DNA of 64,000 nucleotides. It comes from Romanomermis culicivorax. Its lineage: Eukaryota > Nematoda > Enoplea > Mermithida > Mermithidae. Shown in pieces: positions 34,986 through 46,560 of this stretch. The stretch spans positions 62,001-126,000 of the forward strand of contig CAWUHX010000126.1 in assembly GCA_963922205.1 (NCBI GenBank), read 5' to 3'. The notes beneath the pieces are model-generated. The model had not been told where the DNA came from. It saw nothing but the letters and a program-made list of their open reading frames with translations, and searched no databases. Made by a program: the position numbers and the translations under genes. The number at the start of each line of letters is the position of its first letter. Position 1 is the stretch's first letter.

Positions 34986-35468
34986 TCATAGGTGGCGCGA
35001 CAGCGTCAACCTATAATATACTTGGCCCGCAAATTTCATGTCCCCCTCCTTAGAGCCCAAACGGTAAGAGCTAGAACCTTCGGGTTTTTTGCATCATAGG
35101 GGAAAACTATGGGGTGCCTTTTGTCATTTCGTCTCTATCTGCAGGTGATGCTCGGTGGGGCCCCAAAAATAGGTAAAAAACGCACTTTTTAAGGCCCCCC
35201 AGTTCCACCATGCCCAGCAATCGGTGTGCCATATCCAACCTCCATACTTCGGCCTAAGCAATCTCAAATGCGAATTTTTTTTTTTTTGAAATATGGCCTC
35301 AATTCAATTATATGGTTGTCCAAAGTCCCGGAAAACGCCGAATTCCCCAATTTGGTTATTATAATACTTATGGGTTCAAAAAAATAATTTTTTGCAGCAT
35401 AATGCACTACTAATTTTTTTGCAGTTTCAAACCAACCTGTAGCCTTATTGGGATTTTTGGACTTCAAG

Positions 35469-36250
35469 GGTTTTCGACCATTGGGAATTTGATGGACGCG
35501 GTCACTTTACACGAAAAATTTTCCCGGGTGTAAACAAGCGTATTTCCGTGATTTTTCAGTAGAGGGAGGTTTTGACCGCGGGGAATTCAATAGACGTCCT
35601 CACTTTACACGAAAAAACTATCCACGGTGTAAACAAATGCACTGCCGTAATTTTCTTGCGGAGGGGGTTTTCGACCACGGGGAATTTGATGAATGCGATC
35701 ACTTTACACAAAAACTTATCCCAGTTGTAAACAAACGTATTTTCGTGATTTTCCGGTGGACGGGGTTTTCGATCACAGAGAATTTGATGAATGCGATCAT
35801 CTTACAAAAAAAACTATCGCGGGTGTAAACAAGCGTATTCTCGTGATTTTTTTATGGAAGGGGCTTTCGACAGCTGGAAATTCAATGGATGTGTTACTTT
35901 ACACAAAAAAATTATTCCGGTTTTAACCAAGCCTGTTTTCGTGAGTTTTTTGTGGGAGGGGTTTTCGACCACTGGGAATTTAATGAAAGTGATCACTTTA
36001 CACACTAATTCATATTGAGTGTAAACAAATGTATTTCTGCGATTTTTGAGGGAAGAAGTTTCTGACCATGGGGAATTCGATGGACGGAGTCAGTTTACAC
36101 GAAAAAAGTCATTTGTGTAAACAAAGGTATTTCTGTGATTCTTTGGGTTGAAGGATTCTAAACCATGAAGAATTCAATAGATATGATCACGTTTCAGTAT
36201 CTTTACAACGTTTTCTAAGTACTATGCAGTTTACACATCCTTTACTTTTG
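35469..36250 (+). repeat. Tandem array of about eight units of about 97 bp
   Basis: Units begin near 35469, 35569, 35665, 35763, 35861, 35959, 36057 and 36152. Each carries GGTTTTCGACCA-like, GGGAATT[TC][GA]ATG, TCACTTTACAC, GTGTAAACAA and a GTATTTCCGTGATTTT-like segment. They are diverged from each other. Two short open frames (35637-35926) follow the repeat and are not genes. Element 1 has one unit (10338-10450). Confidence 0.8.
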
Positions 36251-36380
36251 CCGGAGGTGAGAATTCGTTGCTTGAAGTTTTTTTATTGGTTTTTTGAAGT
36301 GCAGATGACCAAATTTAAAACTTCAATGTGCTTCTATGAAAGTTTTCGTACATGGTTGAGGCCCACTAAAAAGAGGTGAA

Positions 36381-36726
36381 CTAGATTATTAGAAAATGCC
36401 CCGATGGGGCAGAAAAAAGGAGAATATACTTGCTTCGATAGTTGCCATGCTAGAAAAAGAAGTGGACTAGACTTTTGAGAACTTGGGTCAAAGTTGGAAA
36501 AAATTCACTTTCTTCATATTGAATTTTCATTCTGTCTCAAAAAAATTTTCTATGTCTGTGAAGAAGTATATTCTGCAGCATCGTGCATTTTGTCCTTCCC
36601 CTGGCATTAACTACAGCAAAATTTTTCTATATGAAAATTATATGCACATGATTTCAAATGTAAAGAAAGGGTAAACCAATAGCTTTCTAACTCCCGACCA
36701 ATTCAAAACTCCTGCCTAAAGATGAT
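36381..36726 (-). mobile_element. Nested Helitron-like 3' end inside element 2
   Basis: The plus-strand start CTAGATTATTAGAAAATG plus hairpin GCCCCGATGGGGC equals the 3' terminus of the family in reverse, and the base before CTAG is A. It matches 9428-9780. Homology stops after CTGCCT at about 36719, so the 5' boundary is uncertain; the true element may extend towards 36918. Confidence 0.5.
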
Positions 36727-37658
36727 TATTAAAGTTATAACCGGCGCGAAGCGCATGAAAATTTTGAGATTATGAACTTCTAAAATGCACCAAAATGCAT
36801 ATTTTTTCTACCTTATCTCCTCCCTAAATGGGAAAGAGCCGTTTGTACATGTACAAATGACTACTCCAATTTCGTTTGCTCCAAAAAATTTTTATTTGCC
36901 TCCGGCAAAAAAAACCCTGGGTTGCACTGACATTTCCGAATAATTTTCTTATCCCTAAAGCAAATAAATATTAAAATGTCTGCAATTCCTAAACGCGAAA
37001 TCAAATTCCAGTATTGGTTAATCCTGAAGTGAGTATTGTTTGTGCACTGGAAGAGAATAATTTGGACATTGCGATTAGCTCAAACTCTGGATCAGCAATT
37101 TAATCCCCATGTTGAGATTACCTTCATGTTGGGTTAGTGCAGCAGCCTCAGGTTTCTTTATAGTTCTGACAATGACTATAATATACCTGCTTCATTATTT
37201 TTCAGCTAGTGTGAGAGGCAGGAGTTTTGAATTGGTCGGGATGAGAAAGCTATTGGTTCACCATTTCTTTACATTTGAAATCATAAATTATGAAAATTAA
37301 CATTCGTATTATTGAAGACTGCAATTATGATGAGAAAAAAATTATATGAAATGTTTATAATTTCAAATTATAAAAATTTGAAATTATAAACATTGCATAT
37401 AATTTTCATATAGAAAATTTTGCTGTAGTTAATGCCAGGGGAAGGACAAAATGCATGATGCTGCAGAATATACTTCTTCACAGACATAGAAAATTTTTTT
37501 GAGACCGAATGAAAATCCAATATGAAGAAAGTGAATTTTTTCCAACTTTGGCCCAAGTTCTCAAAAGTCTAGTCCACTTCTTTTTCTAGCATGGCAACTA
37601 TCGAAGCAAGTATATTCTCCTTTTTTCTGCCCCATCGGGGCATTTTCTAATAAACTAG

Positions 37659-38528
37659 TTAGATATATCCATTGCGAATTCTACAGTATATATTCCCCCA
37701 TAAAACTCTTCTAAATTCTAACTGCTGATCTTATCTGATCTTCTCTGAATTCTGCATAAAAACAACATTATTCATGCTTACATCATTACATCATACATCA
37801 TATTCATGCTTAGGCCCTACATGTAAAAACTCATCATGACCCACAACGTTGCTTGTAGAAAGCATGTCCTGGAACTGCCACTAATGTTACTGCTCAGTTA
37901 GAAGAAGCATCGGAATGTATCCTCCTTCCTTGTCACATGGCATTGTTCTTGTGTAAGTTTTTATGATGTTTATTTTATATTTCTACTCGTGTTTTCGTGT
38001 GTTTTTAGTCATTCTGGTTGTAAGTTTGATCGTCTTCTTTTTGCCCTATTTTGCATAAATCTTCGGAATTGCATGCCCTTTTGGGTCATTGGTTTTAATA
38101 AATTTATATCTATAGAAATTGGACAGTTGTACTGAATATTGAGACCCAAAGGAAAGGAACCAAAGTCCACCCATTTAAGTTATCGTTGAATTTATCACAT
38201 AGGAACTTTAAGAATTTCGATTTCCTCTACAACTTGAAGAATTACTGTAATTTGAGAAAATAGCAAATTTTCTTGAACACACCATTTCCCTGTATTTCCG
38301 ATTCCGTTTCTGTTTCCCATTGTCGATCTCGCATTTCAGAACCATCTTCTTCCTATAATTGTTCGTTTTCTTGCTCCTGAAAAATAAATAAATAAGGTAA
38401 GTCAATCTGTCTGATACCAAAAAATCTGGCTGCAGTAGCCTGTATACACAAGTCGACAGAACCCCATTTCAAATCCCACAAGTTCAGTCTGTCCCACTTT
38501 AACAAACAGGTCACCTGCCACAGTTCAG
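37659..38528. other. Intergenic; the end matches locus A flank
   Basis: Nothing is recognised until about 38460. From there GTCCCACTTTAACAAACAGG to CCACAGTTC corresponds to 9325-9365 upstream of GPCR A. Confidence 0.4.
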
Positions 38529-39743
38529 GGCTGAGTTGCACAACTGTTACCTTCGTGAAGGTAGAACCTTTGCTGAAGGTCGTACCTTCGAGCGAAGGTA
38601 AAACCTTCCAAGGTACAACCTTCATTCCGGTTGCACAATCAGAGCGAAGGTCGAACCTTCGAAGGTGCAGTGAAGGTCGAACTTTCGCTGCATTCCGATC
38701 CACAAGTGGAACTGTTTCTATTATTTTGCATGGATTAGTGAGTTATACTGTATCTAATTTATTTCTGTCCTGCCGAAGAAAAATAAAACCAGCGAAATTC
38801 AGAGAGACGTTATTGAAAAAATGAGGCGCCAATTACGGTTATAAACATTTAAGTTATACGGTTATAAATGTATAATTTAAGGTTATGAGTGACTGGAAGC
38901 GCAAGAATTAGGACGCGGAACTGACCAAAAGTTTAAGTCAGATGTTTTTCAAAATTTTTTGTTTTTTCGTCAAAGGCATACCTGTAATTGGGGGAGGTTG
39001 AGGGGGGACCCCCACCCCAACTTGGTCAACCCTATACAGAAACTCTCCCACCCCAAACTCGGAAAAGTTGGAACAAATGAGGGAAAAAGTGTTTTTTGGC
39101 CCTTTTCGGGATTCAAAAATTTTCCGACTTTTTTGGGGGTTTTTCGACCCCCTCCTTAAAATTTTGGAAATGTTGGGATCCCCACCCCAAATTTTGGGTT
39201 TACCCTCCCGCCCAACTGGTCGGACCTCTTACAGGTATGGTCAGAAAATGGGAAAAGTATGGCGGATGGAAATCACTGAAGGTTGCTAAAATAAGTAAAA
39301 ACTCAATGAAAAATGATTAAGGCAGAAAATTAGTGATAAACATTAAAATGCTGAGAAACTTGAAAAAAGACCGAGTTTCTGCAATACAAATCGAAAAAAC
39401 GCATAAGAAACCAAACACATGGCACTAATTTAAGGGAAAACGCCAGCGTGACGTCAATTTAATATTACGAAAGGAAAAAATCACATAAAATACAGATTAA
39501 GGCCAAGGATAAGCTATTTTCGCCATAAATTAACAGTTAAATATTGCCGAAAAGCTGTGACTTTCGCACGAAGGGCAGCTCTAGCTCGAGCCTTCGCGTT
39601 ACACAGTAAATGAAGGTCATACCTTCGACGAAGGTCGTACCTTCGTTTCAAGTTTTGTTGTGCAACCGGAAGGTTGCAGCGAAGGTCGAACCTACCCGCG
39701 AAGGTCGAACCTTCGTCGAAGGTAACAGTTGTGCAACCTGGTC
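38529..39743. mobile_element. TIR element with palindromic GAAGGT/ACCTTC arrays
   Basis: The ends share GTTGCACAACTGTTACCTTCG in inverted orientation. Inside both ends (38555-38690 and 39605-39725) are serial palindromes of the type GAAGGTCGAACCTTCG. At locus A the uninterrupted site around 9362-9370 reads AGTTCTGGCGACC; here it is AGTTCAG...CTGGTGACC, so a 3-bp CWG duplication is possible. No transposase. Confidence 0.65.
38981..39235. mobile_element. Nested short element, CCTGTAA TIRs, TA duplication
   Basis: GC-rich 255-bp segment inside the palindrome element. The ends are CCTGTAA and TTACAGG, flanked on both sides by TA (38979-38980, 39236-39237), with C-rich inverted blocks such as ACCCCCACCCCAA. 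ORFs here are by-products of the composition. Confidence 0.45.
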
Positions 39744-39746
39744 CTG

Positions 39747-40310
39747 GTGACCTTCATAAGACCCAACAACACTCTCTGAGTTTGAAGAATGCTGATAACG
39801 GTCAAAAAGAATTGAGTTGTAAATATGAATTTGAATGTAGGGGTGGCACCCTAGAAGGTCTAGAGCTCTAACCTCCATTCCATCTGCTACAGTAATGCAA
39901 TGAATGTCCACAATATTGGTAGGGAGCATTGTGTTTCAGTTGAACATTAATATCACAACAAATTAATAATATAAGATATAAATGACCATCAGCCTATCAT
40001 TTTTCAATAATGAAATAGTATCGATAATCTTTTTAGTTGACAAATTTCATAGTAATCGTCCATGCAAATTGTTGTTGCCTGCTCTTGGCATCGACTTTGG
40101 CTAATCTGCATAATTTTTGACAAATATAATGCATATAAGAAATTTGAAGATTTATAGAAAAACGTGGGAGTCTTCTGAAAGATTCTCACATGAGTACCAT
40201 GATTGTGATATATGACTTTATTCACAAAATTCAATGGAGTCATAGAACATCAAACAATATGCATTATATATAAAAACATGGACAAACTTACAAAACGCAA
40301 TCACGTTTCT
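39747..40310. other. 3' flank of GPCR B, duplicated
   Basis: Collinear with 9375-9425 joined to 10960-11445 at GPCR A, without the Helitron-like element. No gene. Confidence 0.6.
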
Positions 40311-41291
40311 TCAATTTTCACAAGGAACTTGGGGGTTTGTGACCTGTTTGAGATTGATTGCAGCAACCCTGTTTCGAGTCACCATACCCATTGTTGTTGA
40401 CACTGCGGGCTGATGATGACGTCGAAATAGTGATTTGCAAAACTTTTTCGCCCAATTCAATTTTAACATTGTGTACGCTGGTTCGGACAATTTATCCAAA
40501 GTGAAGAAGATCGACATATACTGCGCCATTTGGTTGATCGTTATAAACTCTGGCATCCAATCGGCGCTAATTGATGACACATAGAGAAATGTGCCACCGA
40601 TCAAATAACCTACGATACGGAAGGATAGGATTATCTTCATTAATGAATTCATATTCTTCAATTCACGGAAGTGATTCCGACTGGTCACCAAGCTTTGATC
40701 TGTGATGATATTGATACGGCGTTTAGCCACAAAATATCCGCAAATGTATAGTGTTACCGAGATGATCAGAAGCAAGAATGTGAAACTCGTAATATATGTG
40801 CTGATGCTACTCAATGCGAAATCTTCAATCAAGCATGAAACGGTGCTGTAAAAGTTCGAGTTAATGTACCCGAAACCAGACACGGTCAGAACGAAAACTT
40901 GTTGCATTACCACAGCCACGAAGGCATGCTTTCTTGTTATACGCTGATATTTCACAGGATAAACCAATGCCACGAATCTTACCACTGACACAACAAATAT
41001 GAAACATGTGTAATTGTATTCAGTGAAACCTAGCACATCTGTCACCAAGTGGCACATCCACCAGGGCATGCAGGACAGGCTTTTGTCATTGGTAAAAACT
41101 GCATGTAGTATGGATTTCCATATGTAACCTGAAGCGCCTATGGCGCCGTTGAACGTGTAAGCTCCATAAACAACGTAGAAATGCGTTTTCAGTCTTTTGT
41201 TAGATATGATGGCTTTCAAAAGCAAGACATCCAGTAGAACGGCTGTAGTGGAAAGTAGACTGACTATCAAATCCGTGATTATGTTTTCCAT
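40311..41291 (-). CDS. Seven-transmembrane receptor B, rhodopsin-like, single exon
   Basis: A 326-residue intact frame, collinear with receptor A from its fourth residue on. The ATG used by A is ATT here, so the next in-frame ATG (41291-41289) is taken as start; three residues are lost and no membrane segment is affected. The seven membrane segments, the TM3 Cys and extracellular-loop Cys, and the V-V-R-F-V-A-L-V-Y-P and E-P-A-Y-T-M-L-K motifs are preserved. Most differences from A are conservative, and length changes are only two inserted residues in the third intracellular loop (L-V-T-S near residue 198). The conservation of frame despite many nucleotide changes suggests selection. The ligand is unknown. 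Confidence 0.88.
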   Translation of the reverse strand: MENIITDLIVSLLSTTAVLLDVLLLKAIISNKRLKTHFYVVYGAYTFNGAIGASGYIWKSILHAVFTNDKSLSCMPWWMCHLVTDVLGFTEYNYTCFIFVVSVVRFVALVYPVKYQRITRKHAFVAVVMQQVFVLTVSGFGYINSNFYSTVSCLIEDFALSSISTYITSFTFLLLIISVTLYICGYFVAKRRINIITDQSLVTSRNHFRELKNMNSLMKIILSFRIVGYLIGGTFLYVSSISADWMPEFITINQMAQYMSIFFTLDKLSEPAYTMLKLNWAKKFCKSLFRRHHQPAVSTTMGMVTRNRVAAINLKQVTNPQVPCEN

Positions 41292-41344
41292 TTCGGAAAT
41301 TTTTTAGAGGATTTTTGACCAAGAAATGCTTGTCTTACATTTCC

Positions 41345-41412
41345 TTTTATACCCACGAAACTGCTGGCAGTTTTATGAGACGTGCGGCATCGATTTTGAT
41401 TAACATTTCGCT
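41345..41412 (-). promoter_or_regulatory. Conserved core promoter of GPCR B
   Basis: Minus strand: GGGTATAAAAGG at 41344-41355, about 55 bp above the ATG, and GTTAATCAAAATCGATGCC at 41386-41404. Same spacing as for gene A. Confidence 0.6.
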
Positions 41413-41837
41413 TTTTGAGTCTGTTCGGTAAATGTAAAAAAGCCATTGGATGATAGCTTATAAATTGAAAGTGACCTGTACATATCATGCTTCGCCCTGC
41501 GCACATTTTGAATGATATTATCACACATGGCATGATGTGGTAAATTCCAATGACATTTAGATGTTAGAGTTGAATTCTAGAAAGTTCCATCAAGATAATA
41601 ACTTCCTGAGGTAAAATTTCCCACTACTATGAAATCTTAGCGTCAACAACAACTAGAAAGTAGATAAGGTTTTACATTTTCTTGGTTTACCTCTTTATAT
41701 TGCATGCTACGTAAAATTTTTGTAAAAATCGACATTACATTTGCTAGATCAATTCTATGACACTTTCTACATTGTCAGAAAAAGTGTCACATACAAGGGT
41801 TAATGTTATACGACATAACAGGTTAAAAAGACAAATA
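41413..41837. other. Upstream flank of GPCR B, duplicated
   Basis: Collinear with 12550-12960. It is cut at 41838 by a Helitron-like end that locus A lacks. Confidence 0.6.
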
Positions 41838-42300
41838 CTAGTTTATTTGAAAATGCCCCGATGGAGCAGAAAAAAGAAGAATATACTTGCTTCGATAGTT
41901 GCCAATCTAGAAAAAGAAGTGACTAGATTTTTGAGAACTTGGGTTAAAGTTGGAAAAAATTCCTTTCCGTTATATTCGATTTTCATTCTTTCTAAAAAAA
42001 AAATTTCCATGTCTGTGAAAAAGTATATTCTGCAGCTGCGTGCATCAACACGCTTTTCAACCAAACATGTGCATCTCCGAAAGACTGAGGAGAGTACAGG
42101 GGTGGACCTTGGGTTTTTGGCGTTTTTTGATAGAAAAAATTCAAAAAAAGTTGACCGAAAAAATTCTTTTGCATAATAAATTTTCAAGTTTCAAAATTCT
42201 TGGGGTAGTTTGTTCCCTCCCCCATGTCCTCCCTCACACATGTGTGCTTTGCGTTGAATTTTTTGGTGAATTCGGTGTTAATTAAATAGGAATCAACTCT
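41838..42300 (-). mobile_element. Helitron-like element, 3' end copy at locus B
   Basis: It starts CTAGTTTATTTGAAAATG with the GCCCCGATGGAGC hairpin (one mismatch) after A at 41837. The first about 200 bp match 9428-9640 and the rest matches the reverse complement side of 10030-10320, so it is a shorter relative missing the 5' part. The right boundary lies somewhere between 42300 and 42420. Confidence 0.55.
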
Positions 42301-42589
42301 GGGAAAGTGACACATGAAATCCCACTAAGTATTTTTAGAGAAGGCTAGAGCACAAAGTCTTCTTAGAACTAAATCGATTGTGTAAGATATGTTTAATTTA
42401 CTCATTTCATATAACATATCGAACATGTGCATGAGTATTTGCTTTGAGGAACAAACTTCAGTCTAAACAAAAGCAATTTGGCTTTTGAGAAATGATTTTT
42501 ACAAAGAATATGGATGCACGAATTATTCATTTTATTTCATAATTTCAATAAAGAGCAAAGCTAAACGGTCAAAATTCAATAGTTTATCG

Positions 42590-43665
42590 GGCCTCCTTTG
42601 ACCTGCATCACAGCAGATAGTCACTTTGGCATGGACAAAACCAATTTCTCACAGTACTCAGCAGTGATAGATGACCAAATTTCTCGAAGTTTTTTTCTCA
42701 AATCCTCGGATGATTTTGCATGGAAATTGGTTTTCAGGATTTCGTGTTTCATTTTATGCCATAAGTTTCCAATAGGATTCAAATCCGGAGACTGAGGAGG
42801 CCAATCTAGTATACGAATGCTCTTGTTCGTAAAGAATTTCATGGAATACCCAGCCTTGTGCTTAGGGTCATTATCTTGCCGAAAAATCCAGTTTCTGCAA
42901 GCTGTAATTGGTAAAGCAGCATCTGTCAATAACTCAAGATGATTTTCCAACAAAGAAACATAAGAACATGCTGTGAATTTCGGGTCAGCAGGTTCATTTG
43001 GAATAAATACCAGTACACCAACACCGCAAATCCCAAAAGATCCCCAAACCAAAACTCCTCTGCTGCTGCCATGTTTGACAGTCCCAACCATGCATTTAAG
43101 TAAATATCTGTCACCAGCTCTTCGTGGAACAACAACTCGAGATTTTTCACTCGAACGATCGAACTTTGATTCATCAGTAAACAGTACGTTTTCCCAGTTG
43201 GATTGAGTCCAGTCTCCATATTTTTTAGCGAATTCAAGCCGTTTTTTCCTATTTTTTTCGCTAATGAACGGCTTTTTGGCAGCAATCTGAGTACAAAATC
43301 CAAGCTTTTTGAGCCGTCTACTGATCGTTGATCTATGAACCAAAGTTCCTCCGCCAACAGAAAGTTCATCTCACAATGTGGGCAGAGATTTTCGACGATT
43401 TTCCTCAACTAAACGAACCAAGCGTCTGTCGTCTCTGCTGGTCATTTTCTAGGGTTTTCCGCTTCGCTTAATGTCGGTAAATGTGCCAGTAGAGTTAAAC
43501 TTTTCCAAAGCATTACGAACTGCCTGTCTGGACACAGATAATCGACATGAAATTTCTTTTTTCGAAAGTTTTCCAATCGTAAATAGCAATACAATCATTG
43601 AACGCTTAGTTGGGGACAAGCTCTTTCTTTGACCCACTAATTTGCCATGTGCATAAAGAAACAAC
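42590..43665 (-). pseudogene. Tc1-type transposase relic
   Basis: Minus strand, essentially one reading frame from 43664 to about 42594 with two in-frame stops (near 43448 and 43376). N-terminal paired HTH: K-L-S-K-K-E-I-S-C-R-L-S-V-S-R near residues 32-46, then a second HTH with S-T-I-S-R-R-L-K-K. Catalytic part: F-T-D-E-S near 43175, R-Q-D-N-D-P-K-H near 42890 and S-P-D-L-N-P-I-G-N-L-W near 42775. The third acidic residue of the DDE triad, Glu in P-I-E-N, is Gly here (GGA), so it is inactive even apart from the stops. Full length is about 345 residues, typical for Tc1. Confidence 0.85.
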
Positions 43666-43825
43666 CCGAAACATTTAAATGAAGAAGAGAGCGAACGAAA
43701 AAGACTGCAAATAAAAAATAGTTGGTTTACAATGACAGATTTTTGTTTTATTTACAATTTTAATTCGTAATTTGCCAAAAATGGCAAATTTGCAGGGGTG
43801 GCCTAAACTTTTGCACCTGCAACTT
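43666..43825. mobile_element. Right end of the Tc1 relic
   Basis: Ends GGGGTGGCCTAAACTTTTGC at about 43796-43815, a Tc1-like terminal repeat reading outward. The corresponding left terminus near 42500-42590 was not recognised and is probably lost. Confidence 0.5.
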
Positions 43826-44470
43826 CGTCCCTGGTGGTGAGGATTATATTAAAGAATTATCGAATTTTGCCTTCCCTGAAAATTGTGAGACGAAAATCAT
43901 TGGAATGCTTATATATTTTTTTGTTATGGATATCACTGTTTACGTAAATGCTAATCGGGATATTCAGGCGTATACAAGGAAATTTTTTATGTTGGTCTCT
44001 GTCTCTGGCATTGATTGACAGGAATATCATTCTCATTGATCATTGTATGAGCTTACCTTTGTCTTTCATCTGATAGCCGCATCTTCCATTTCAAGAAAAA
44101 TAGCATACTGTTGTTAGCTCAGGACCAAGAGTACGGAATATAAGAATTGTAAGATTCATCGCAAAAAAATCAAGACGCACGAGTTTTTCGGCTTTCCATT
44201 TCCATTTCAAATGCATCACATTTTTTAAAGGGTATTTCGGAAAAAATTAAAATCCCCACTTTGAAAAAAGTCAAGATCCTGTCTTAAAAAATCAAGATGG
44301 GTGGCGCATCAAAAGATGAAAGTTTCTGAAATTAGCCAATCAGAGGCGTTGCTCTGCCTCTTACGTTTATAAATACGTCAACTTTCTAAAGTAAATTTCT
44401 GAGGTCTGTACCTGCTGGCAGTGGGCGCCCTTGGTTTCTACGGCGACTCACTATGGGAGGAGGTTATTTT
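43826..44470. other. Distal upstream flank of GPCR B, duplicated
   Basis: It matches 13370-13570 and then 14270-14335 plus 14714-15075 of locus A. The MITE and dispersed repeat copy 2 of locus A are absent here. Confidence 0.6.
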
Positions 44471-45767
44471 GTATGGAAAATTCAACGGACATATCAGGTT
44501 TTCATGAATTTCTTTTTTTTTGAAATTTTCCAGAAAAACGTCAAAAATTCTTATTTCTTATCCAAAATACAGCAATTCCGAAAAATAACAGAAGTTCTGG
44601 ACTTCGAACGCTGTTCTATTTCCGTTCTCTACCTACTTGAGCACCTGACCCTAGATGTACTGGGTAGGTTATATCACTACTCCAATTCGATGTAGAACAT
44701 GACCTTTTCAGACGTCGTAGTGATACCCATCATACTCTTGATGGTGAATGACCTACAACTGTTGTCAGAAAGTTAGAGTTTGATATCGCGATCACATTAA
44801 AAAATTGCCTTCTGGCTTCTGTTCGGAAATTCGGATGAGTAGACCAACAACAACACTGTTTTAAGAAAACTGTGGAGGATTTTCACGAATATCAGAATAG
44901 GGAGATTCGAACCTGAAAACTTATGGCTGAAGATTTCGGACCGTGTGACTCAGCATCCGAATTTAAAACTTTCGACACATGAAATTTCTACACATATAGT
45001 ATTGCTTTGTGTGGATTTTCCTCCAGCGCTCACATGTTTTTTAATCAACTTACATGTTTGTTATTTGTATATTTTTTCTTGTATAGTTTTTCATAATTTA
45101 TTCAAAGTCATTCTTTAGTCATTGTGCAGTATGCGTTGGGAAACGATTTTCATACGGAAGAAGGTTAAGGCAATCTTGCAGGCCGTTTCATAGGTTACTT
45201 TTGAGTGGAAAGAATGCAATATGGCCACAGAAGGGGTTAAAATATCCCACAGTTCGAAAAGATTATTTCATTCAATTTTCGCAATATTCATTTGAAATAT
45301 TCAGTATTCAGCGTGTCTTTTGCTCAAATACGTTCGTTGAATCATGTTATATATTAAAAATATTGTGGTTCATAATATACTGAAGGTTACGTCTTGATCC
45401 AAAAGGTCGGAAGATAAAGTAAAACTGGCAGGAATAGGTAGGCAGAGAGGTAAACAGAATTATGCTTTAACATACAGCATTTATGTCTCTGACCTATATT
45501 TTCAAGGCACAAACGTCTACGAGTTTGAAGTTGAATTTGACTTTAAATACTAACCCAGCTGTTAATTTCGGATCCTCAATTTGAGTTAGAAACGAAGCCA
45601 ATATATAAGTTGATTCTCAGAGGGGGTCGATCCTCCTTCTTTTCCTTCAAGTCTTTATTTGCCTTACTTACCGTCCTTTCTGGCGAATTATTTTGAAAAG
45701 AATGAGACTCTGTGACGTTTTGCGATTGGCTTTCGCATTTTTTGTGTGCACAGACATTTTTGTGTCC
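44471..45767. other. Intergenic
   Basis: Only chance ORFs. The part 45030-45160 resembles 34430-34580. Confidence 0.3.
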
Positions 45768-46012
45768 ACAGTCTATTTTTCTTGAAATGCTTCTAAATAA
45801 TGAAAGTAGAAAGCAAGTAGTATTCCAGATTTTCACAATTTTCTAGCAAACAATATATCAGATAGGACTGGAAATTTGTGAGTATACTGACCTAACCTTT
45901 AACAATTTTTCGAGTGAAAAATTATACACTAAGAACTCCATGCAAACGATTTTGACGACAGTACTGATTTGTGTCACTTTTCTATTTGGAAGCATTTTAT
46001 AAAAACAGATTA
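45768..46012 (-). mobile_element. TA-flanked MITE, copy 3, inverted
   Basis: ACAGTCTATTTTTCTTGAAA to AAGCATTTTATAAAAACAGA. Full-length copy in the opposite orientation to copy 1, well conserved inside. Confidence 0.75.
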
Positions 46013-46189
46013 GGATTGTGTAATTTTCTTGTGTGCACGTTTCCCCTTCACACCTATTTACCAGTTTAGCATTACAATTTAAATTTATCGTAATAATAAG
46101 TAATTCCACATGAACATGTGGTCTAGTCGGCTGGCATTGGCGCTACCCTTTCCCCTTTGGAGGTATCAGTAGAATTCCTGTGAGAGCCT

Positions 46190-46435
46190 TAACGATCATT
46201 TATACTTGCCTTTTTCGATGGAGCGGAACGGAATGGATCGCCAGCAGCTAGGAACGTTCAACCTGAAAATCCACTTTCGATCGGAAAGGATAACTGCAAT
46301 TTTATTGAAAATGACCGACGATAACCCTACACTGAACCGAACTGAACGAAAATTTCCCTTTCTTTCAGAAACGTTGTGTCGATTGCATTCCGTTCGTTCC
46401 GTCAGAAAAGACCCTTTTCCCATGTCGTCCGGGGC
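46190..46435. repeat. Short imperfect inverted-repeat element
   Basis: CGGAACGGAATGGATCG near 46230 and GCATTCCGTTCGTTCC near 46387 are inverted partners, with a further pair, CTTTTTCG and AGAAAAG. It abuts a fragment of the dispersed 650-bp repeat and may have truncated it. No coding. Confidence 0.35.
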
Positions 46436-46560
46436 GCCATAAGAGTGAGAATCAAGTCAGGAATCTCCCAAGAACCACAGAAATGTCGGCCTAGGGTACA
46501 TGGCCGTTATCCTACATTGGTGATCGTACCAGGGGTCCCCTATTGGGGGAGTATGTTGAC
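46436..46560 (-). repeat. Fragment of the dispersed 650-bp repeat, inverted
   Basis: Minus strand CATTTCTGTGGTTCTTGGGA matches the left end of copies 1-3. The 136-codon ORF at 46457-46867 ends in this fragment and is not regarded as a gene. Confidence 0.45.

Larger units (their letters stand above)
34986..37658 (+). mobile_element. Non-autonomous Helitron-like element 2
   Basis: It starts TCATAGGTGGCGCGACAG after an A at 34985 and ends with hairpin GCCCCATCGGGGC, 13 nt and CTAG, followed by T at 37659. The first about 500 bp match the reverse complement of 10450-10945, and the last about 740 bp match the reverse complement of 9428-10053, so it is a relative of element 1 in opposite orientation. 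Between these lie the 97-bp array and what appears to be a second element of the same family in reverse (3' end at 36381). No Rep/helicase gene. Confidence 0.7.

Noticed and set aside
35469..36250. Regular 97-bp array considered as CRISPR
   Set aside because: Units are contiguous without unique spacers, diverged, and inside a eukaryotic mobile element.
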